The translations under genes and the position numbers were made by a program. The notes beneath the pieces are model-generated. The model was not told the DNA's origin, ran no database searches, and saw nothing but the letters and a program-made list of their open reading frames with translations. Below, piece by piece: positions 12,064 to 13,665 of a DNA stretch of 13,665 bases (positions are counted from its first letter, which is position 1; every line of letters begins with the position of its first letter). Origin of the DNA: Maricaulis sp965657935 (lineage in GTDB: Bacteria > Pseudomonadota > Alphaproteobacteria > Caulobacterales > Maricaulaceae). The stretch is from contig CBFHQE010000085.1 in assembly GCA_965657935.1 (NCBI GenBank), forward strand, positions 1 to 13,665, in the 5' to 3' direction.

Positions 12064-13665
12064 AAGAGTTCCACCTCGAGGCCGCCGTCATCGGCCTCGT
12101 CTTCCCACAGATCCACATCCTCATCTGCATCCGTCTTGGCGGATGTGTTTGACGTGTCGCGTGCGACATCCTGGAGGAAGGAGTCGATCGCCTGCTGCAG
12201 CGCTTCGACAAAGCTTCCGAGTTCGTCCGACAGCTTGTCGGTCTGCACTGCGACATCGCTGGACGAGGCCACAGCGCTCGACAGGTTGGACATGTGCTCT
12301 CGTGCGTTCTCCGCGCCCGTGGCGACCGAACCGGAATTGGTCTCGATCGAATCGCTCGCGCGCGCCTGATCCGCAACCGCTTCAGAGACAGCTGCCACAA
12401 ACTCACTGGAGGTCGCGCTCAGCGCCTCGATCCGCTCCATCGCGCCGGCGACATGACTGACAGCGTCGGTCAGATGGGAAATCTGGTCATGAATGGACGT
12501 TGTGGCCTGGGCCGTCTGCTCTGACAGTGCCTTGACCTCACCGGCGACCACGGCAAATCCGCGACCACTCTCGCCGGCACGCGCCGCTTCGATCGTGGCG
12601 TTCAACGCCAGCAGATTGGTCCGCCCCGAGATCTCGGCAATCAGATGCGCGCTCTCGCTGATCTGAGTGGCCGCGGATCGCAGTGCCTGCACCTGGGAAC
12701 CGGCCTCCTGGACTTGCCCGGTGACAGAGGCTGACGCCTCTTCTGATTCCCGGGTCTGGCCACGCACCCGCTCAATCGCGTTGGCCAGATCGCCAACGGC
12801 TTGTTGCAGCGTAGTGATGTCTTCGGCAGCGGAGACAAAACTGTGACTGACCTCGCTCGCCCGATCGCTGGCGGTTGATGTCTGCCCGGACAGGTCAACC
12901 GAAGCGTCTCGCATGGCAGTTGCGACCGAGGTTACCTCGGAGAGCTGCCCCGCGATATCATGGCGGAATTTCTCGATACGGCTTTCGAGCTGGCGGTGAC
13001 GCTCGATCTGGGAATCCAGCTTCACGCGTTCTTTCTCTATGAAACTCTCTTTCTGTTTCTCGCCAAAATGGAAGTCGATCGCGGCCCGGGCCATATCCCC
13101 GAGTTCCTCGCTCACTTCCATGTCTTTCAGGCGCTCAATACCCTCGGCATTATTGATATCCTTGATCGCGACCGAGATTTCCTTGAGCGGGTTGGAGATG
13201 GAACGCGACACATAGACACCTGCCAGTACGACTCCAAGCAGGGTCATACAGGACATCAGGATCACGAAACGGGTCTGCTCGGTGCTGGCGAGCTCGTTTG
13301 CGACGCGGGTTCGTGCCACCAGCTCCGCCTGAAGGGCGCCCTGCTCGGCCAGGCTTTGCTGTATATCGGCGAGCTCGTTGCGAAGGGCCGTGATGGTTTC
13401 CAGCCGCAGGGCAGTCTGCTCGCTCAATTGCCGGAACAGACCTCGATAACTTGCCAGGGTCTCAAGCCAGAAGCGACGCTGGGCTGGCGGCAGATCCGCC
13501 ACCTCGAGCCGGGCAAGCAGAAGGGCGGCGTGCTGGTTCACCTGGACGAGGTATCGGGTGTCCCCGCGCAGCAGGAAATCCGTTTCGCTGCGCCGCATAC
13601 GCAAAAGCTCGACCAAGAACGGCGCGCCCTGCTCGGTCTCAAGCGTACTGAACTCAGCCTCAAGC
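12060..13665 (-). CDS. Methyl-accepting chemotaxis protein, N-terminus beyond the window (partial)
   Basis: At least 534 residues are encoded; the frame stays open to the right edge, so the true start is outside. The internal TTG at 13616 is not a credible start. In order: part of an extracytoplasmic helical sensor domain with RRSETDFLLRGD (around 13550-13605), resembling helical-bimodular or four-helix sensors; a transmembrane helix (about 13213-13275, ILMSCMTLLGVVLAGVYV); a HAMP domain (about 13060-13212); and a long coiled-coil signalling domain. The highly conserved tip is present, with RTNLLALNATIEAARAGE and GRGFAVVAGEVKALSEQT (around 12500-12650), which contacts CheA and CheW. The acidic C-terminus ends EVELF and lacks a CheR/CheB-tethering NWETF-type pentapeptide. 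The ligand cannot be inferred. It ends convergently on rcdA with overlapping stop codons. Motility and chemotaxis fit the CtrA and c-di-GMP genes nearby. Confidence 0.93.
   Translation of the reverse strand, partial: LEAEFSTLETEQGAPFLVELLRMRRSETDFLLRGDTRYLVQVNQHAALLLARLEVADLPPAQRRFWLETLASYRGLFRQLSEQTALRLETITALRNELADIQQSLAEQGALQAELVARTRVANELASTEQTRFVILMSCMTLLGVVLAGVYVSRSISNPLKEISVAIKDINNAEGIERLKDMEVSEELGDMARAAIDFHFGEKQKESFIEKERVKLDSQIERHRQLESRIEKFRHDIAGQLSEVTSVATAMRDASVDLSGQTSTASDRASEVSHSFVSAAEDITTLQQAVGDLANAIERVRGQTRESEEASASVTGQVQEAGSQVQALRSAATQISESAHLIAEISGRTNLLALNATIEAARAGESGRGFAVVAGEVKALSEQTAQATTSIHDQISHLTDAVSHVAGAMERIEALSATSSEFVAAVSEAVADQARASDSIETNSGSVATGAENAREHMSNLSSAVASSSDVAVQTDKLSDELGSFVEALQQAIDSFLQDVARDTSNTSAKTDADEDVDLWEDEADDGGLEVELF

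Noticed and set aside
1..13665. Mobile element, CRISPR array, tRNA or rRNA
   Set aside because: No transposase, integrase, regularly spaced repeat, tRNA cloverleaf or rRNA segment could be recognised by eye on either strand.

Overview
This 13.7-kb, GC-rich window is chromosomal DNA from an alphaproteobacterium, most likely of the Caulobacterales/Maricaulales/Hyphomonadaceae group. The reasons are direct: it carries an RcdA (DUF1465) gene beside a DUF1192 gene, a TrcR (DUF1013) gene, a COQ9-family gene, a soluble diguanylate cyclase with the domain layout of Caulobacter DgcA, clusters of GANTC (CcrM-type methylation) sites in promoter regions, and a purE promoter resembling the Caulobacter housekeeping-sigma pattern. 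The genus assignment is inference. I see no insertion sequence, phage, CRISPR array, rRNA or tRNA. Genes are tightly packed and alternate in strand.

Layout. 1-2249 (+): COQ9-family ubiquinone-biosynthesis protein, alternative (ubiquinol) oxidase, and a GST-fold protein whose ribosome-binding site lies inside a 13-bp hairpin. 2240-3028 (-): PPP-type metallophosphoesterase. 3208-3771 (+): protein with one clear and one degenerate PilZ domain. 3775-5370 (-): purE and purK; purK is interrupted by an in-frame TAG 42 codons before its natural end. 5537-6280 (+): GGDEF diguanylate cyclase with an I-site. 6281-7237 (-): DUF465 protein and the flavin prenyltransferase UbiX. 7331-9333 (+): second DUF465 protein, secreted TPR protein, SDR oxidoreductase. 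9401-11214 (-): TrcR and a PIG3-like quinone oxidoreductase. 11271-12063 (+): DUF1192 protein and RcdA. 12060 to the right edge (-): a chemotaxis receptor whose N-terminus is outside the window.

Themes. (i) Quinone metabolism: COQ9, UbiX, alternative oxidase and a quinone-oxidoreductase homologue. (ii) c-di-GMP: a cyclase and a PilZ receptor-type protein flank purEK. (iii) Cell cycle: TrcR, DUF1192 and RcdA, with RcdA expected to act as an adaptor in ClpXP-dependent CtrA turnover. (iv) De novo purine synthesis (purEK).

The points most worth a second look are the nonsense codon in purK; a promoter-leader-terminator arrangement ending 23 nt before trcR (attenuator or small-RNA candidate); the hairpin over the GST-fold start; GANTC clusters at purE/dgcA, at the TPR gene and before rcdA; and a three-codon mini-ORF overlapping the rcdA start as TAATG.
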